DNA of 64,000 nucleotides from Cenococcum geophilum 1.58 (taxonomy: Eukaryota > Ascomycota > Dothideomycetes > Gloniales > Gloniaceae). Shown here piece by piece: positions 13,139-25,600 of the stretch; positions within the stretch are counted from its first letter, which is position 1; each line of letters starts with the position of its first letter. The position numbers were made by a program, and so were the translations under genes. The DNA lies in contig KV748217.1 in assembly GCA_001692895.1 (NCBI GenBank), positions 1,444,356 to 1,508,355 on the forward strand. Reading direction: 5' to 3'. The notes beneath the pieces are model-generated. The model ran no database searches. It was given only the letters and a program-made list of their open reading frames with translations, and was not told the DNA's origin.

Positions 13139-13562
13139 TGTAACGGAACCTTATAGCAAGAACTACGGTGGGCTTGTTAATGGGCTAGGTATATAGGTAA
13201 TACAAATTAAGTTAACAACGTAATAATAACTGGTAGAGTGGTTGCCTAATAGATTAACTCTAATTGTATTCTAAGAATCACTATAAGGAAGGAACTTATC
13301 TAGGTAGGGACTAAGGGTCCTTAAATACACAACCGTACTCCTATAAAATCCTTCTTATACGTAATATACGTGTGCTCTATCTACTTTATTACAAATTATA
13401 TAGATTACACAGATTATATAAATCACATTATGTGACCTTAGTTACCATTCCTTGTTATATAGCTCTATCGGCTCCATCCTAGACCGTGCTTAAATTAACC
13501 AACTAGCTTCTTCCGACTCCTCTCCAAGTAGTTATAACATTGTACTTAAAGCGTCCGTAACA
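13139..13562 (-). repeat. Gypsy-1 LTR, right (5' LTR on the coding strand)
   Basis: Full-length 424-bp partner of 5623-6046. The target duplication ATAAA follows at 13563-13567, and beyond it the interrupted minisatellite resumes (AACGCCTATATAATTA). Confidence 0.9.
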
Positions 13563-14040
13563 ATAAACGCCTATATAATTAGTCGATTAATTAATTAATC
13601 GCCTATAAACGCCTATATAATTAATTAATTAATTAACTAAACGCCCGTACGAACGTCTCTACAAACGGCTTTATAAGTGGCTCTATGTACGGCTTTACGC
13701 ACGGCTCTACAAACGTCTATATACTTAATTAATTAATTAATTGCCCATATAAACGCCCGTATAAACGATTAATTAAACGCCTATACAATTGCCTATACAA
13801 TCGTCTCTACAAATGTCTTTGCAATTAATCGCCAGAATAAACGGCTACACGTCTACACGTCTGCACGTCTGTATATCTGCATATAGGTTTTGCGCAAGGC
13901 TCTGTATAAAGCTTCGTACGAGGCTCTACTAAAGCTCTATACAAGGCTCTACTAAAGCTCTATATAAGGCTCTACTAAAGCTCTATATAAGGCTCTATTA
14001 AAGCTCTACATAAGGCTCTGCCTAAAGCTTACCCCCTACT
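13563..14040. repeat. Degenerate minisatellite array (right half)
   Basis: Continuation of the array at 4575-5622. It has CGCCTATATAA-type units with TTAATTAATTAA stretches, then AAGCTCTATACAAGGCTCTAC units at about 13900-14030. It ends abruptly near 14040 at unrelated sequence. Confidence 0.7.
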
Positions 14041-14480
14041 ATAAAGCATAATAGAGGCATAGGATTTACGGGACAAATCTATACCTACTAGTATATGCTA
14101 ATTAAGCTCTATATAATAAAGCTCTAAATTAAAGCTTTAGGTTAATTAATTGGCTTATTAATTATAAACTCGGGTTAAAATTTTCGTAGGGGGGTACTAA
14201 CGATCCGCATATTTAATTGGCGTAGCCGTAAGGGATATTATAAAAGCTTTGTAATAGATATAGCAGAGCATATTTGTCTTGGCCAAGCGAAATAGTCATT
14301 TTGCACGCTTTCTGTGCGCTTTCCGTCACGTTACCTACTTAAATAACATTAATTGGCTGGTTAAATAATTGCAACTTATTAGAACAGAAAGATATAAGCT
14401 AAGAAATACTATATAGCGCGAAAAGACTTACCTGTAATATAATCTTGCTCTCGCGTTTAGGTTATAGCTAAATTACTAAT

Positions 14481-14799
14481 TGTAAGAGGCCAGCCTAACT
14501 GGAACGTATAATTATCTAATTAACAGTGTCACTGGTAAGTAGAAGGTAAGTTAAAGGTAAGTTAAAGGTAGAATAAGTTTCACGTATTAAAGGATAAATG
14601 CTTCTAACTACTTCTATTTAGAGACTAATCGCTAGTTCTTCTCTAGAGGGGAACCAGCTTCCTATATATTTCTTCTAAGACGCTAGTAAAACCTTTTGCC
14701 CCTAACCTATTTAACTGTGTCTTTTAGAACATAGATGGGATATAGATAAAACCTCCTACTATTTTATCGGATATGTACCTCTTAGGGGATTCTGTTATA
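14481..14799 (-). repeat. Gypsy-4 LTR, left
   Basis: 319 bp, beginning TGTAAGAGG. Aligns with 23994-24312 over its full length, including the internal AAGGTAAGTTAAAGGTAAG repeats. Confidence 0.88.
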
Positions 14800-17180
14800 A
14801 TTGCCTCCTCTTTTAGGGTCTTAGTCCTTTAAGACTTCGCCTCTACTAAGCTTTTATAGAGTTCTAGCTAAAACCACTAGGGAAACCCTTAGTGGAAAGG
14901 TACTTTATAATGCGACTTATTGCCAGCTCTTTACTAGTGCGGAACTTTACTTTATCTTTTATTTCTCTGCTCTTCTTCTACCCTAGCTCCTTATAGTGTT
15001 TTTATAATAAGATTTTAATAATAGTAATAAAAATTTAGTAGGATTTACCTTTCTAATTTTGGGAATTTGTTATAAATAGATCTAGAGGTTGTCTGGTGCG
15101 ACGCGTTAACTAACTACTATTCCTATTTACCTAAATGGGCCTTAATAATAACGTCTTTTATTTTAATTTCTTTCTGTTTATAAGTTATCGTCTTTCCCTC
15201 GTCCTTTTATTAATAACACTATTCGTCTCGTTCTTAAATAGGCTGTTTTTATTATATCTCGCCTTTTAGCTTCTATATCTCTAGCTATACTTCTATTACT
15301 ACCTTATTATCTTTTCTTAACGCGTCTATAAGTAATAGGATCCCTACCTTATCTCTTATAACGATGCTAACTTCTTAGAGTATTCTCTTATAATGGCTTA
15401 TAGTTCTTTTACGCGTCCCTAAACCGGCGGCAGTGTTATTAATCTCCTAGTAACGCCCTAGACAGCGTCTATTGCTCCTACGGCAGTTTCCCTAAAATGC
15501 TATTATTGCTGCGTTCATACTCTTATGTAGAATTCTTCCTACGTCTATAAGATGTCTTGCTCCGGCAAAAACAAATCTAAGTACTCCTATTATCGCAGTA
15601 GGAGAAAGACCTACGTCCTAGTATTTCCTATTCCGTCCTATTCTAGATTTCGCTAATTATACTAGATCCCTGCTATCTATACGTATAAGACTTATAGGCT
15701 CTAACGCGCTATCTAAGATTTCTGCTAATATTTTAATAGTAATAGGCGGGGATAGAAGGTGTCTTCCCTTATTCGCAGACTCTTTAATTCTATAAGGGTT
15801 TCCACTACTATAGAGACGTAACGTTTTTGGATATATAGTGTCTAGGAGTATATATACAAACAGCTCGTCCTTATTAATAATAACATTTGTACTCTTACGT
15901 AGGCTACTTTGGCTAGGTGAGTTTCTCTAGTAACTCGCTTAGGAACCATGCTAACTCCTTTAGCTAATATCTCTTTAATCCCTATTTAGACGCCGATTTG
16001 GAACCTAGGGATACTAAGGATAGTAATGAAGGTTAAGATAAATGTTCTTCTCGCTAGTCTCCTACCTGTACTGGTCCTTCTAGTACCCGTCGTTCTAAGA
16101 AGAATATTAGTAGAAGTGCTAATGCTTCTAGGGATAGAGGAGCTGATAATACTATTAATAATAATGTTAAGATAGACGAGGAGGCTTCTATTGCTACTAC
16201 TAGTGTTTAAGTTATTACCTAGCTCTTTCCTTCTTCTTATAGAATAGCTTTATATAGTGCCTCTTGGGTGCCTTTAGGATGCCCTATTATTGGGAATTAA
16301 CTTTATACTTTAGGGATGCCTTTATTCTAAGCTTTGGTGATAATCTATATAAACGCAGTGCACTACTATAATCCCTATATATAATAAACGGGTGGTATTC
16401 CTATAGGTGCCTTATAATTCCTTAAAATTTCTAATTCTTTATAGGCTGTCCTTTTACTCCTCTTCGTACTATTAACTCTACTGCGTATCTTTAGTGCTAG
16501 GCTAGATACTCTCCTTTTATTCCTAGGGGATCTTTCTAAATCCCTAAGGCTACTTCTTATAGTACTACTGCTCCTTCTTAGACAGCGTCTTCTTTAAATA
16601 ATATCCCTGGTAGTTCTCCTATAGATCCTTATAGGCTTCCTTTTATAGGATTCTAGGATCCCTATTATAATAGCGAAACGTTTCCGTTCTTAATGCCTGT
16701 GCTTAATCTTATAGTTTTAATTTATAGGGTCTTCCTTATTGCTTTACCTATAGCATATCCGGAACTATTTCTAAGTCTTTACCTTTGGTTCTTAGGAAGG
16801 TTTTAATTACGATGTTATATCCCAGCTAAAGGTACTCCTTAGGTTCCCAACTATTATACGCCTAGGAGTATCCTTCCTAATAAACTAAAAATTCGCGTTT
16901 CTTCTAGCGCTATCTTTGGTCTAGAATATCTTTTATATTCTATTCTAGTTCCCTATTAATTTTACTAGGTAGGGGTGGTTCCGTACTATCTCTTCTCTAG
17001 TATAGCTTTAGTAAGGAAATATAAAATATAGAATATATTAGATAAGATTTCGGTAATTTTAATTCGTAGGCTTAGTTTCCTTTGGTTTTTTTTAACTATT
17101 TTAAAGGGTCTGAGCTACTAGTAATCTAGCTTCTTCTTAATGCGTTTTATTTAGATATTTTTTATAGATAGTAAGACTTT

Positions 17181-19315
17181 TTTAAATTTTTTTTTTTTAT
17201 CCATTGTATTATACTACGTACAATACTGCGCATGCAGCCTCTGGGCTATGGCGCTATAGTTCTATATACATAAATCCTTTTTGGGGCAGCTTAATATGTA
17301 CTAGTAGCTATGTCCTAGTAGTTTATAAACCCCTAAATTAGGAGTTTATAGTTTCCTAGTAAAAATACTAAGATACTACAACTACTAGGGAATGAGAAAA
17401 TGGTAAGAAAAACTGTAAGAAATCCTAACCCCTGTCCCTGTCCTTTTGCAATTTATTTCTGTCCTTTTGCTCTCTACTGTCTTTTAACCTAAAAGCCTAG
17501 TAGGAGTTACCTCCTTCTAGACTTCTATTAATTTTATTCTTCCATAGAGTCCTCTACGCTAGTACTATGTACTAATTTAGCTGCTCTAAGATTCTCNCAG
17601 TCTCTACTATTAGCAAAGTGTTTTTCTTTACAATTAATGCAAAGAGGGGTGGTATGCTTGCAAGGCCTACCGCTTATTAAGCAGGTAGGACAGCAGTGGT
17701 CTTTAGATAGATGTGCAGCCGCACAATATCTACAGGCCCTAGTAGAGCATCTGTCTCCTATATGGCCAAATTTTTGGCAGCTATTACACTGCGTAGTAGG
17801 AGAGACTTTAAGGTACTTTACTACCTTAGTAGCTGTACCTGCAATTGATATCTCTTTTTGCTTAAGGATTTCTTGTCTTTTTTCTTCGTTCTCTATAGTA
17901 AAAACTATAGAGCCAAATCTAGTCTGTGGATCGTGTCTTTTTACACTAGATAAGATCCATCTAGGTAGTCCTTGTATCCTTATAGGATTAAAAGTCTCAA
18001 TTTCTTCTTTTAGAAGCTTAGAGCCTCCTTCTCCTAAGAAAGGTAGGGTAGGAACCCNATNGGCTATAATTTGAACCCATGGTTCTAGTTTTTGTTCTCT
18101 TTAAAAGGTAAAGCAGTTATGCCAGATTTCCTTATATTTGACTAGGAAATCTGCATTATACTCTTCCGTAGTCATAAGGAGAATATTTTGTTTTCCTTTA
18201 GTTCTAGCTATAGATGCTAAAACCGGTTTTTTTACTTGCAGTTTTGATGCAAATAGTTGATTGACTTTGTTTCGTATAGAGAAGGTATCTAAAGGTTAGT
18301 CCTTTTAGTCTGTAATTAGGACTAGCTTTCTTTCTTATAGCTGCTTTTTCTTACTTCTAGTAGAAGTAGAAGGANTAGGAANTNGTAGTNANNANNAGGG
18401 TAGAGAGGACGAAGTAGGGAGGTCCTTTTTTAGCCTCTCTGCGTAGGTTTCTTTAGTAGGGGCTACCTCCTTACNGAGAGCTCTTACTTCTTCAACTAGT
18501 CCTTTTAGGACATCTTTTGTCTTTTCTTTTCCTTTTATAAAGGGATTTTCTCCTGCTAGGATACTACGTGTATAGTCCTCTAGCTGTTTAACTTGTTCCT
18601 TTTTATCTTCTTCTTCTTCTTCTTCTAGCCCTTTATAGGCCTAGATTAGGCTATCTAGAGCCTTTTATAGGTGTTGTTCTGGAGAAAGGGAAGAGAAAGA
18701 TATACTAGGTATACCAGCCGTGAAAGTCATTAGTTTAGTTGTCTTTTTTGCAGGTTTTTGGTTTTCTTTTTCGGTNGAAGACTGAGGATGTCCTCTTTTT
18801 TCTCCTGTCCCAAATAGGCCAGGAGAAGGAGAAGGGCCAGAAAAGGTGAATGTAGATATAGACTTATTATCACTTATTTCTATAGGAGGTTTCTTTTTAG
18901 GCCTNCCGGGCCTTGGCATTGTATCTCTTATAGGGGGGTTTTCCTAGTTTNNACTATCCTTATACCCTTTCTCCTTACTAATCCTACTAGAAGATTTCTG
19001 GGGAGATTAGGTTAAGAGGTAGTAGGGAAACTAGCCCCTATTTTATAGTTTTGGTATTGGTGGTATTGGTAATAGTGGTAGTAGTTTTGGTGTTCCTGTC
19101 CGTGCCTCGCTTATAAGCTAGGGCCACCCTTAAAGAAAATTTTTCTGTTGGGAGAAAGGGGGTAAAACGACAAATAAATCCACCTCTAGCTCGCTAGGCA
19201 GTAGGAATTAGGTCTTAAAAGTTAGAAAATCGATTGTTTTTGATGGTAAGATGGGTATGCGTAAGTTTTGGAGTGTGGCGCTACCTTTTGGTAAGGTTGC
19301 ATGTGTGGTGTAATT
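17181..19315 (-). mobile_element. ORF1-only LINE (Tad1-like), non-autonomous
   Basis: A 2,135-bp insertion in the integrase tail of gypsy-4, flanked by the 13-bp target duplication ATAGTAAGACTTT at 17168-17180 and 19316-19328. The minus strand ends at the left in an A-rich tail (complement of 17181-17198), as target-primed insertion gives. It holds about 395 bp of 5' sequence, one ORF1, and about 335 bp after it. There is no endonuclease or reverse transcriptase, and no room for them. It is far less RIP-altered than its host, so it is younger or came from a low-copy source. Several bases are undetermined. Comparable half-LINEs (HAL1 in mammals) are known; another LINE would have moved it in trans. 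Confidence 0.8.
17534..18919 (-). pseudogene. LINE ORF1 (gag-like nucleic-acid-binding protein), nearly intact
   Basis: Starts at the ATG complementary to 18917-18919 (MPRP, then basic RPKKKPP) and ends at TAA 17536-17534, about 461 codons. Order: Ser/Pro-rich basic head, a Glu/Lys-rich coiled-coil-like part (about 85-150), a central domain with FASKLQVKKP and ILLMTTEEYNADFLVKY (about 200-260), then CCHC zinc knuckles (CNSCQKFGHIGDRC, then CRYCAAAH..CCPTC, then CINC). This knuckle pattern is typical of Tad1-clade ORF1, which coats the RNA and acts as chaperone in retrotransposition. At least three in-frame stops at 18665-18667, near 18645 and near 18100 fit CAA/CAG to TAA/TAG, so it is only lightly mutated. 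Ambiguous bases lie near 18058, 18375-18396 and 18775. Confidence 0.78.
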
Positions 19316-22300
19316 ATAGTAAGACTTTGTCTCCTATCTTAAATTCTTTTGGTATATGTTTTTTGTTATAGTACCTTTTTTGCATAGCCTGGGCGTTTAG
19401 CAAGTGCTTTTTAAATTCTTCTTTACGAATTCTTATTTGCTTAATTCTTTCGGACGCTATTAGTGCCTCTCTTTTAGGAATAATGTTCTTAACGTTTTAG
19501 GGGTTATTTACTTTTACCCCAAACAATGCTTTATAAGGGGTTATTTTTGTACTACTATAGATACTTATGTTATACACGTGCTATGCTAGAGCTAACTATA
19601 ATGTCTAATTATCCTGTTAATAATTAATATAGTAGCAGAGGTAGTGTTCTAATAACGTATTTAAACGCTCTATTTACCCGTCTATTTGCGGGTAGAAGGT
19701 AATACTTATTCTTTACTATATTTTTAATAAGAGATAGAATAAAGACTAAAATGCACTATTAAATACGGTACCTCTATTAGACACGATTCCCCTTAGCGTG
19801 CTAAATAAGAGCCACTGTTCTAAAAACAGGTCTGCCAGTTCTGCTGCTGTAATCGTTATTATAATAGCAAAGTATCCTAAAAACTTTATATACCTATTGA
19901 CGATTACTAGGATAGCGTTAGCAACCTCTTTAGTTCTTATTTTAGTAGGGGGTAAGCCTGTAATAAAATCTATTGTTAATTCTAATATGGGTCCCTACGG
20001 AATAGGAAGTACTAATAACTCGCCGTATAGGCGATGCCTAGATATCTATATTCTTTGGCACGTATTATACCTTAATATATAGTCCTTAACCTCTTTAAAC
20101 ATTCTATCCTAAAAGTATTTTCTTTAAACGGCCTTAAGGGTTCTATTAGCACCGTAGTGACCCCTAAGAGGGTTGTTGTGGAAGACCTTTAGAATTTTAT
20201 TTTAAATTGTTTGGTCCTTTGGGATATATATAGCACCCTTAAAGCGTAATAGACCCTTTTAGTCTTACTGCTATAGCTTCTTAGTAACTCTAGCTAAGTT
20301 AGTCTCTACTATATCTTTCTATCTCTCCCTAAAGGCGAAGGCGTCCCTTTATTAAGCTTAAAGAAGAAGATCCGAAAAGGTTTTGTGTAGATTACTTACT
20401 TCCGTTTCGCCTACCGCTATTATAAACTTAAGGCGTAGCACGAGACGTTTTAAACTATTAGTGCCAGCAGATTCTCCTACCGTTATATAGTATACTACGC
20501 TATAGATAGGCATCTCGCCTATCCCCCTTAGATCCGAAAACTTGTAGCTAATATGCCGTTAAGTTAAAGGTGCCGTAATACCTCTAGTACCTTTTATAGA
20601 ATTTTCGCTAATTCTAGGGTACGCTAACTTTATAACGTCTGCTTGGTCTATAACCTAGTCTATAACTATATCCTACGGCTTTATAATTATATCGCTTTGT
20701 AGCTGTATTGCTAGGACCTCTGCCCTACCGCGAAATTCTATAGTTCTAGGGAAAGAGTCTTTTTTCTTCCTAAGCAAATTTTGCAATGTGGGGATTATTT
20801 CCCCTATGCTGTCCTAAATTCTCCCTGTCTCGTAATCCGGACGTCTTAATAACCTATTAGCAGGATTTGTCTTCCCTAGGCGGTATATAATTTTAAAGTT
20901 ATATTATAATAGTGCCTCTACCTATCTCGCTTGTTGACCGCTTAATACCTTTATAGTTATAAAGTGTTCTAGGTTGTTATAGTCTGTAAGGACTTTAATA
21001 GGATAATTGCTTCCTATATAATAATGTCGCCAGTGCTTTATTACTATAATTATCGCGAGTAGCTCCTAGTTATGCGTTATATAACGCTACTTTATAGGGG
21101 TTATTTTTCTTAACTAAAACGCCATAGGATGCCATTTTCTATCTTTTAATTAAGATATAATTGCCCCTAGGGCAAAGCCGAATATATTTATTTTAAGGTA
21201 TATACGTAGCTCCTAGTAGAAGTGTATTAGAATAGGCGCCGACGTAAATAAATTCTTTAACTAGTCTATAGCCTACTTAGTAGCTTCCCTAAATATAAAG
21301 GGTCCTAACTTTTTGCTATTCTTAGATCCTTTTAGTAGATCGGTAATTGGGAGTATTACTTATAAGTAATAAATAATAAACGTTTGGTAGAAGTTCGCCG
21401 TGCTTAAAAAAACCTGTACTTCTCTAAATATTATGGGGTAGGGCTATTCCCTAATAGCGTCCACCCGACTTTTCTTTATTAATACTCCATTAACGCTAAT
21501 AATAAAGCCTAAAAAATTAATGCTAGTAGTATAGAATGTGCACTTTTTTAGGTTTATATAGAGCTTATATTCCTATAGTCTTTCTAGTACTATTCGCACG
21601 TGGTGCGTATATACTTCGTAGTTATTAGAGTAAACTATAATGTTATTAAGGTAGACTATATATATTGTGTCTAACAGGCCTAATAATGCCTTATTAATAT
21701 AGGCCTAAAATATTACTAGTGCGTTGGTGAGCCTAAATAGCATTATTAGGTACTTAAAGTGGCCGTACTATGTTTAGAACGCCGTTTTTTACTTATTGCC
21801 GGCTTTAATCCGGATTTAATGGTATATATCTTTTAGATCCAATTTTATAAATATTTTTGCGCCCAATAGCCTATTAATAAGCTCCCTTATTAAGGGTAAC
21901 GGGTAGTAATTTTTTATAGTAATCTTGTTTAGCGCCCGATAGTTAATATAGAGGTAAAGGGTCCCGTCCTTTTTAGGTATAAATATAATTAGTGCCCCTG
22001 CCGGGCTTATAAAGAGCTAAATCCATCCTTCCTGAAGATTGTCTACTATATATTAACGTAGTACCACTAGCTTATTTTCTAATAGGTTATATAGTGGTTT
22101 AAAAGGAGGTTATTTATCCTCTATATCTATCTTATACTTAACTAATATAGGGTTAGGTAAGGTTTGTATAGCCTCTTTACTAGAAATATTCTCTAAGTCT
22201 GTATATTCCTATAGAATCTCTAGTTCCTTAACTGCGTATAGCCAGACATCCGAAAATAAATATCCCGTGTCCCCGTTCTTGGTGTTAAGAGTAGCATATA

Positions 22301-23993
22301 TAGTATATACCCACCCTTCTTCTTATATATAGTTTAAGAAAGTCTCTTAATCTTTAACTATAATGCGCGGTTAAGACTTCCGATGTTAATATAAGGCTAA
22401 AGGCCAATTAATGTCCGGATTAACTTAGCGAAGCTATAGGTATCCCAAAATAAGGTTATACCCCTTAATTTCTACAGCATAGAAGCGCATCTCCTGCGTA
22501 TCCTATAGACTATTGCGGTCCTGGCTAGCTATAGAAAAAGCCTATTCCCTATAGTATGGAATCCGGTGGCCTCTAATACTTTAAATAGTACGCACCTACG
22601 AGCCGCTAAAGTCCAAATCTAATTCTTTTACTAGTAATTAAGAAATAAACCCTATACTTGCGCCGCTGTCTATAAGGCAGTCTTGCATTACCTATTTATT
22701 ATTAACTTAAATAGAGACAGGAATAACTATGCGGTAGTTTACTCCCTCCTTCTTTTACTAGCCTAGTGTAAGGGAGTAAAAATCTACTAGGCTGTCTCTT
22801 TTTCTAATTAGGCCGACTCTTGCTTTTTCTGCCAGCAGAAGCGGCTTATATAGCCCTTTTTGCCGTAGTTATAACAGGTGCGTATCTCCCAGTTCCCCTC
22901 CTACGGATTAGGTCTCTACCTATTATTATTTTAGGGTTAACTAGCGTTGCTCTAGGGCTGCGAGGCCTACTTATATTATTCTTCTATAGAGCGGTTAGGT
23001 TAGAATCTGCCCCTATTATTAAAGCTAGGTCTAGTCCTACGCTCTTTATTATTAGCGTCTCGTTCCTTTTACTTACCTAAATAGTCTCTTTTAGCACTCT
23101 TAATCCGAGTAGCTTTAGAGATAAGCTTTTCTTAAGAGGTAGGAATTTCGCCCTTCTCTTATATAGCCTGTTAAATCTTAGGTTATAGCTTAGTAAGTAA
23201 CTAGTGAAGTTATATAGCGTTATCCTATAGATCTAAGTAGGGTATATTATCTTCTAGTTCTTCTAAGTAGTTTATAAACTGGACTACAGTTTAACTATCC
23301 CGCTGTTTAGCGTTATAGTATCGCCGGTTATAGTCCATCCCTTAATTAGTAGGGTCTTAGACCTAATTAACTAACTAGGTCCTAAGTTCGCTAAATTTAA
23401 AGGGTATAGTAAGTTTCTTCTTATAGCGTATCCATAAACTCTTAACGGTGCTACGTAAGAAGGTAGAAGCAATTAGTATCTAATTATACTTATTAGAGTA
23501 ACGTTTTAGATCTAGCCGAAACTTAGTTTTGTATTATTGGATAAAATAATTATAGTTTCAAAGACTATTACTATAGTACTTATTAGGTTCCTTTATACGG
23601 AATTTAGGTTTTTTTTAACGTTATAGTATAGTATAGCGTTACCCCTTTAAGTCCGCTTTGTGTCTAAGGTGTTTATACTTCCCCTAATTATTCTTATAAT
23701 TGTTCTTAGTAGTTTTAATATACTTATCTTAATCGTATCTCTAACTTCTTTATTTTTTATAGGGTTTTATATAGCGACCGCTCTAATAACTCCCTAGCGG
23801 TAATTATTCCTAAGGGTCTTGTAAGGTTAGACGGACTAGCCGTAGCTTCTTTGTAGGAAGAGGGAATACGCTCCTCTGGGGAGACTTTTTAAGCCTCTTA
23901 TAGTAAGGGCGTTGCTTTATAGGGTATAGGAGTATAGTCCGTTATTATTAATTAATAGCCGTACGTTCCTAACGGATTATAAGTAATTAGAAT

Positions 23994-24312
23994 TATAAGA
24001 GGCTAGTTTAACCGGAACGTATAATTATCTAATTAACAGTGTTACTGGTAAGTAGAAGGTAAGTTAAAGGTAAGTTAAAGGTAGAATAAGTTTTACGTAT
24101 TAAAGGATAAATGCTTTTAACTACTTCTATTTAGAGACTAATTGCTAGTTCTTCTCTAGAGGGGAACTAGCTTCCTATATGTTTCTTCTAAGACGCTAGT
24201 AAAACCTTTCGCCCCTAACCTGTCTAACTGTGTCTTTTAGAATATAGATGGGATATAGATAAAACCTCCTACCGTCTTATCGGATATGTACCTCTTAGGG
24301 GATTCCGTTACA
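23994..24312 (-). repeat. Gypsy-4 LTR, right
   Basis: 319-bp partner of 14481-14799, ending CCGTTACA and followed by the target duplication CTAAT. Confidence 0.88.
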
Positions 24313-24486
24313 CTAATCTTGCAAGGCTAAAGAGATAAATTTTCACAGCCTAGGGATTAAATCGCAGATTAATATACGGATCGTTAGTACCCCCTAATGA
24401 AAATTTTAACCCAAGCTTATAAGTAATAAGCCAATTAATTAACCCAAAGCTTTAATTTAGAGCTTTATTATATAGGCTTTAATTAA

Positions 24487-25103
24487 TATATATATAGATG
24501 CGGTTTTCTAGGAGGAGACCCCCTAGGACCCCCCTATATAGAGCTTTTACTTAATTTAGAAGTAGTAGTAAGATTAAGGCGCCTTAGTTACCGCTAGGTA
24601 AAGATCTACTATAGTAACTAAGGCGCCCTACTTAAGCTAGGCTTAAAGATTATATTAGTTATAGATTTAGTATATATTTAGACTATAGAGCTTTAATATA
24701 GAGCCCTCTAATATAATAGATTATAATTCCAATTTAAAGCTTTATATACTAAATACAGTTTAGACATATAGTGACGCAATAGCTTAGTAACGACGTAATA
24801 GCTTAGCGCTAAGTAATAGGAGGAGATTTAGGATAGCTCAGCTACTATAAGAAGGTCGTAATATTAGTTTAGTATTAAACTTTAAAAATTATATCCTAGA
24901 AGCTTGACTAATAACCCCTATATAAAACGTTAACAACGTCTAATTATAGAGCTTTAAACCGGTAGATCTCCTAGGAATACTTATTATAAATAGCTCCGAG
25001 TATAAAATCTAGAATATTTAGTAGTAGTATAAGTATAGGACGGGGTATATATTTACGTTCCTAATGTTATTATATAACACAATTTATAGGTGACAAAAAC
25101 CAG
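24487..25103. repeat. Degenerate repeat with 14-bp inverted arms, copy 1
   Basis: Inverted arms GGCGCCTTAGTTAC (24578-24591) and GTAACTAAGGCGCC (24614-24627) form a perfect stem. The sequence that follows to about 25080 resembles 25710-26010 (shared ACGTCTAATT, TTATTATAAATAGCTC-like stretches), suggesting a duplication about 1.09 kb apart that RIP has since blurred. Confidence 0.45.
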
Positions 25104-25600
25104 CCGTTAATATTGCTTAACTAACACCTACCGGAGGTTCCTCCGTCTTCTCTATTCTCTCTCGCCCGTCTCCTTGTCTAATACTATCTATATTACCACG
25201 TTAACTAATAAATCCCTTAGTGGGGACTAAAGAGGAGTATTAAAGAACCACTAGCTCTTATAAGGAAGAAAAAAGAAAAAAGAAAGGTATAGAGAAGGGA
25301 GTATTTATAGATAGGAGGAGGCCTATAAGTATAGGAGATTAGGCAGCCATAATATAGCTATTAACGTTACTTAACTAACACCTACTAGAGGCTCCTCTAT
25401 CCTTCCTATCTTCTCTTTTGCCTGTCTCTTCGTCTAATACTATCTATATCGTTATATTAACTAATAAATCCCTTAATAGAGACTAGGGAGGAGTATTAAA
25501 GTACCTCTAGCTTCTATAAGGAAGAAGAAAAGAAAAGGAGAGGAAGGTATAAAGGAGGGAGTATTTATAGATGGGAGGAGGCCCTATAAGTGCGTAATTT
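25104..25600. repeat. Tandem duplication, period about 257 bp
   Basis: Two units near 25104-25345 and 25361-25595 share TTAACTAACACCTAC, ACTAATAAATCCCTTA, AGGAGTATTAAAG and GGGAGTATTTATAGAT in the same order. They differ mainly by transitions. No coding potential was seen. Confidence 0.75.

Larger units (their letters stand above)
5623..13562 (-). mobile_element. Gypsy-1: Ty3/gypsy LTR retrotransposon (fossil)
   Basis: A 7.94-kb element with two 424-bp LTRs (5623-6046 and 13139-13562) and the 5-bp target duplication ATAAA at 5618-5622 and 13563-13567. It is coded on the minus strand. Gag lies near 13100-11400 with a zinc-knuckle-like segment about 12050-12110, reverse transcriptase about 8900-9900, RNase H about 8300-8800 and integrase about 7200-8100, the gypsy order. 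The LTRs differ by about 34 of 424 positions, almost all transitions, so apparent age is inflated by RIP. It is complete in outline but carries dozens of breaks. A cluster of undetermined bases lies at 9233-9299. Confidence 0.88.
14481..24312 (-). mobile_element. Gypsy-4: chromodomain-type Ty3/gypsy element (fossil)
   Basis: A 9.83-kb element with 319-bp LTRs (14481-14799 and 23994-24312) and the target duplication CTAAT at 14476-14480 and 24313-24317. It is coded on the minus strand. A gag zinc-knuckle-like segment lies near 22820-22880, reverse transcriptase about 21500-22150, RNase H about 20900-21300 and integrase about 19330-20450. A chromodomain-like C-terminus lies at about 16800-17000. 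The integrase tail is interrupted by an ORF1-only LINE at 17181-19315. Its LTR family differs from gypsy-1/2. It is complete in plan but broken in many places by RIP; the LTR pair differs mostly by transitions. Confidence 0.86.
14099..24486. mobile_element. MITE-like inverted repeat split by gypsy-4
   Basis: The segment 14099-14215 is an imperfect inverted copy of 24368-24486 (about 115 bp; shared core TTAATTAATTGGCTTATTA). With gypsy-4 removed the unit is about 550 bp, with inverted arms and a short AT-rich middle, typical of a non-autonomous DNA transposon. The outer limits are fuzzy and no clear target duplication could be read. Confidence 0.55.

Noticed and set aside
17637-18074. Plus-strand open frame of 145 codons
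   Set aside because: It is antisense to the zinc-knuckle part of the LINE ORF1, which is clearly the coding strand.
22820-23080. Plus-strand hydrophobic open frame that looks like a membrane protein
   Set aside because: Lies antisense to the gag end of gypsy-4; apparent membrane segments come from A/T-rich complement.
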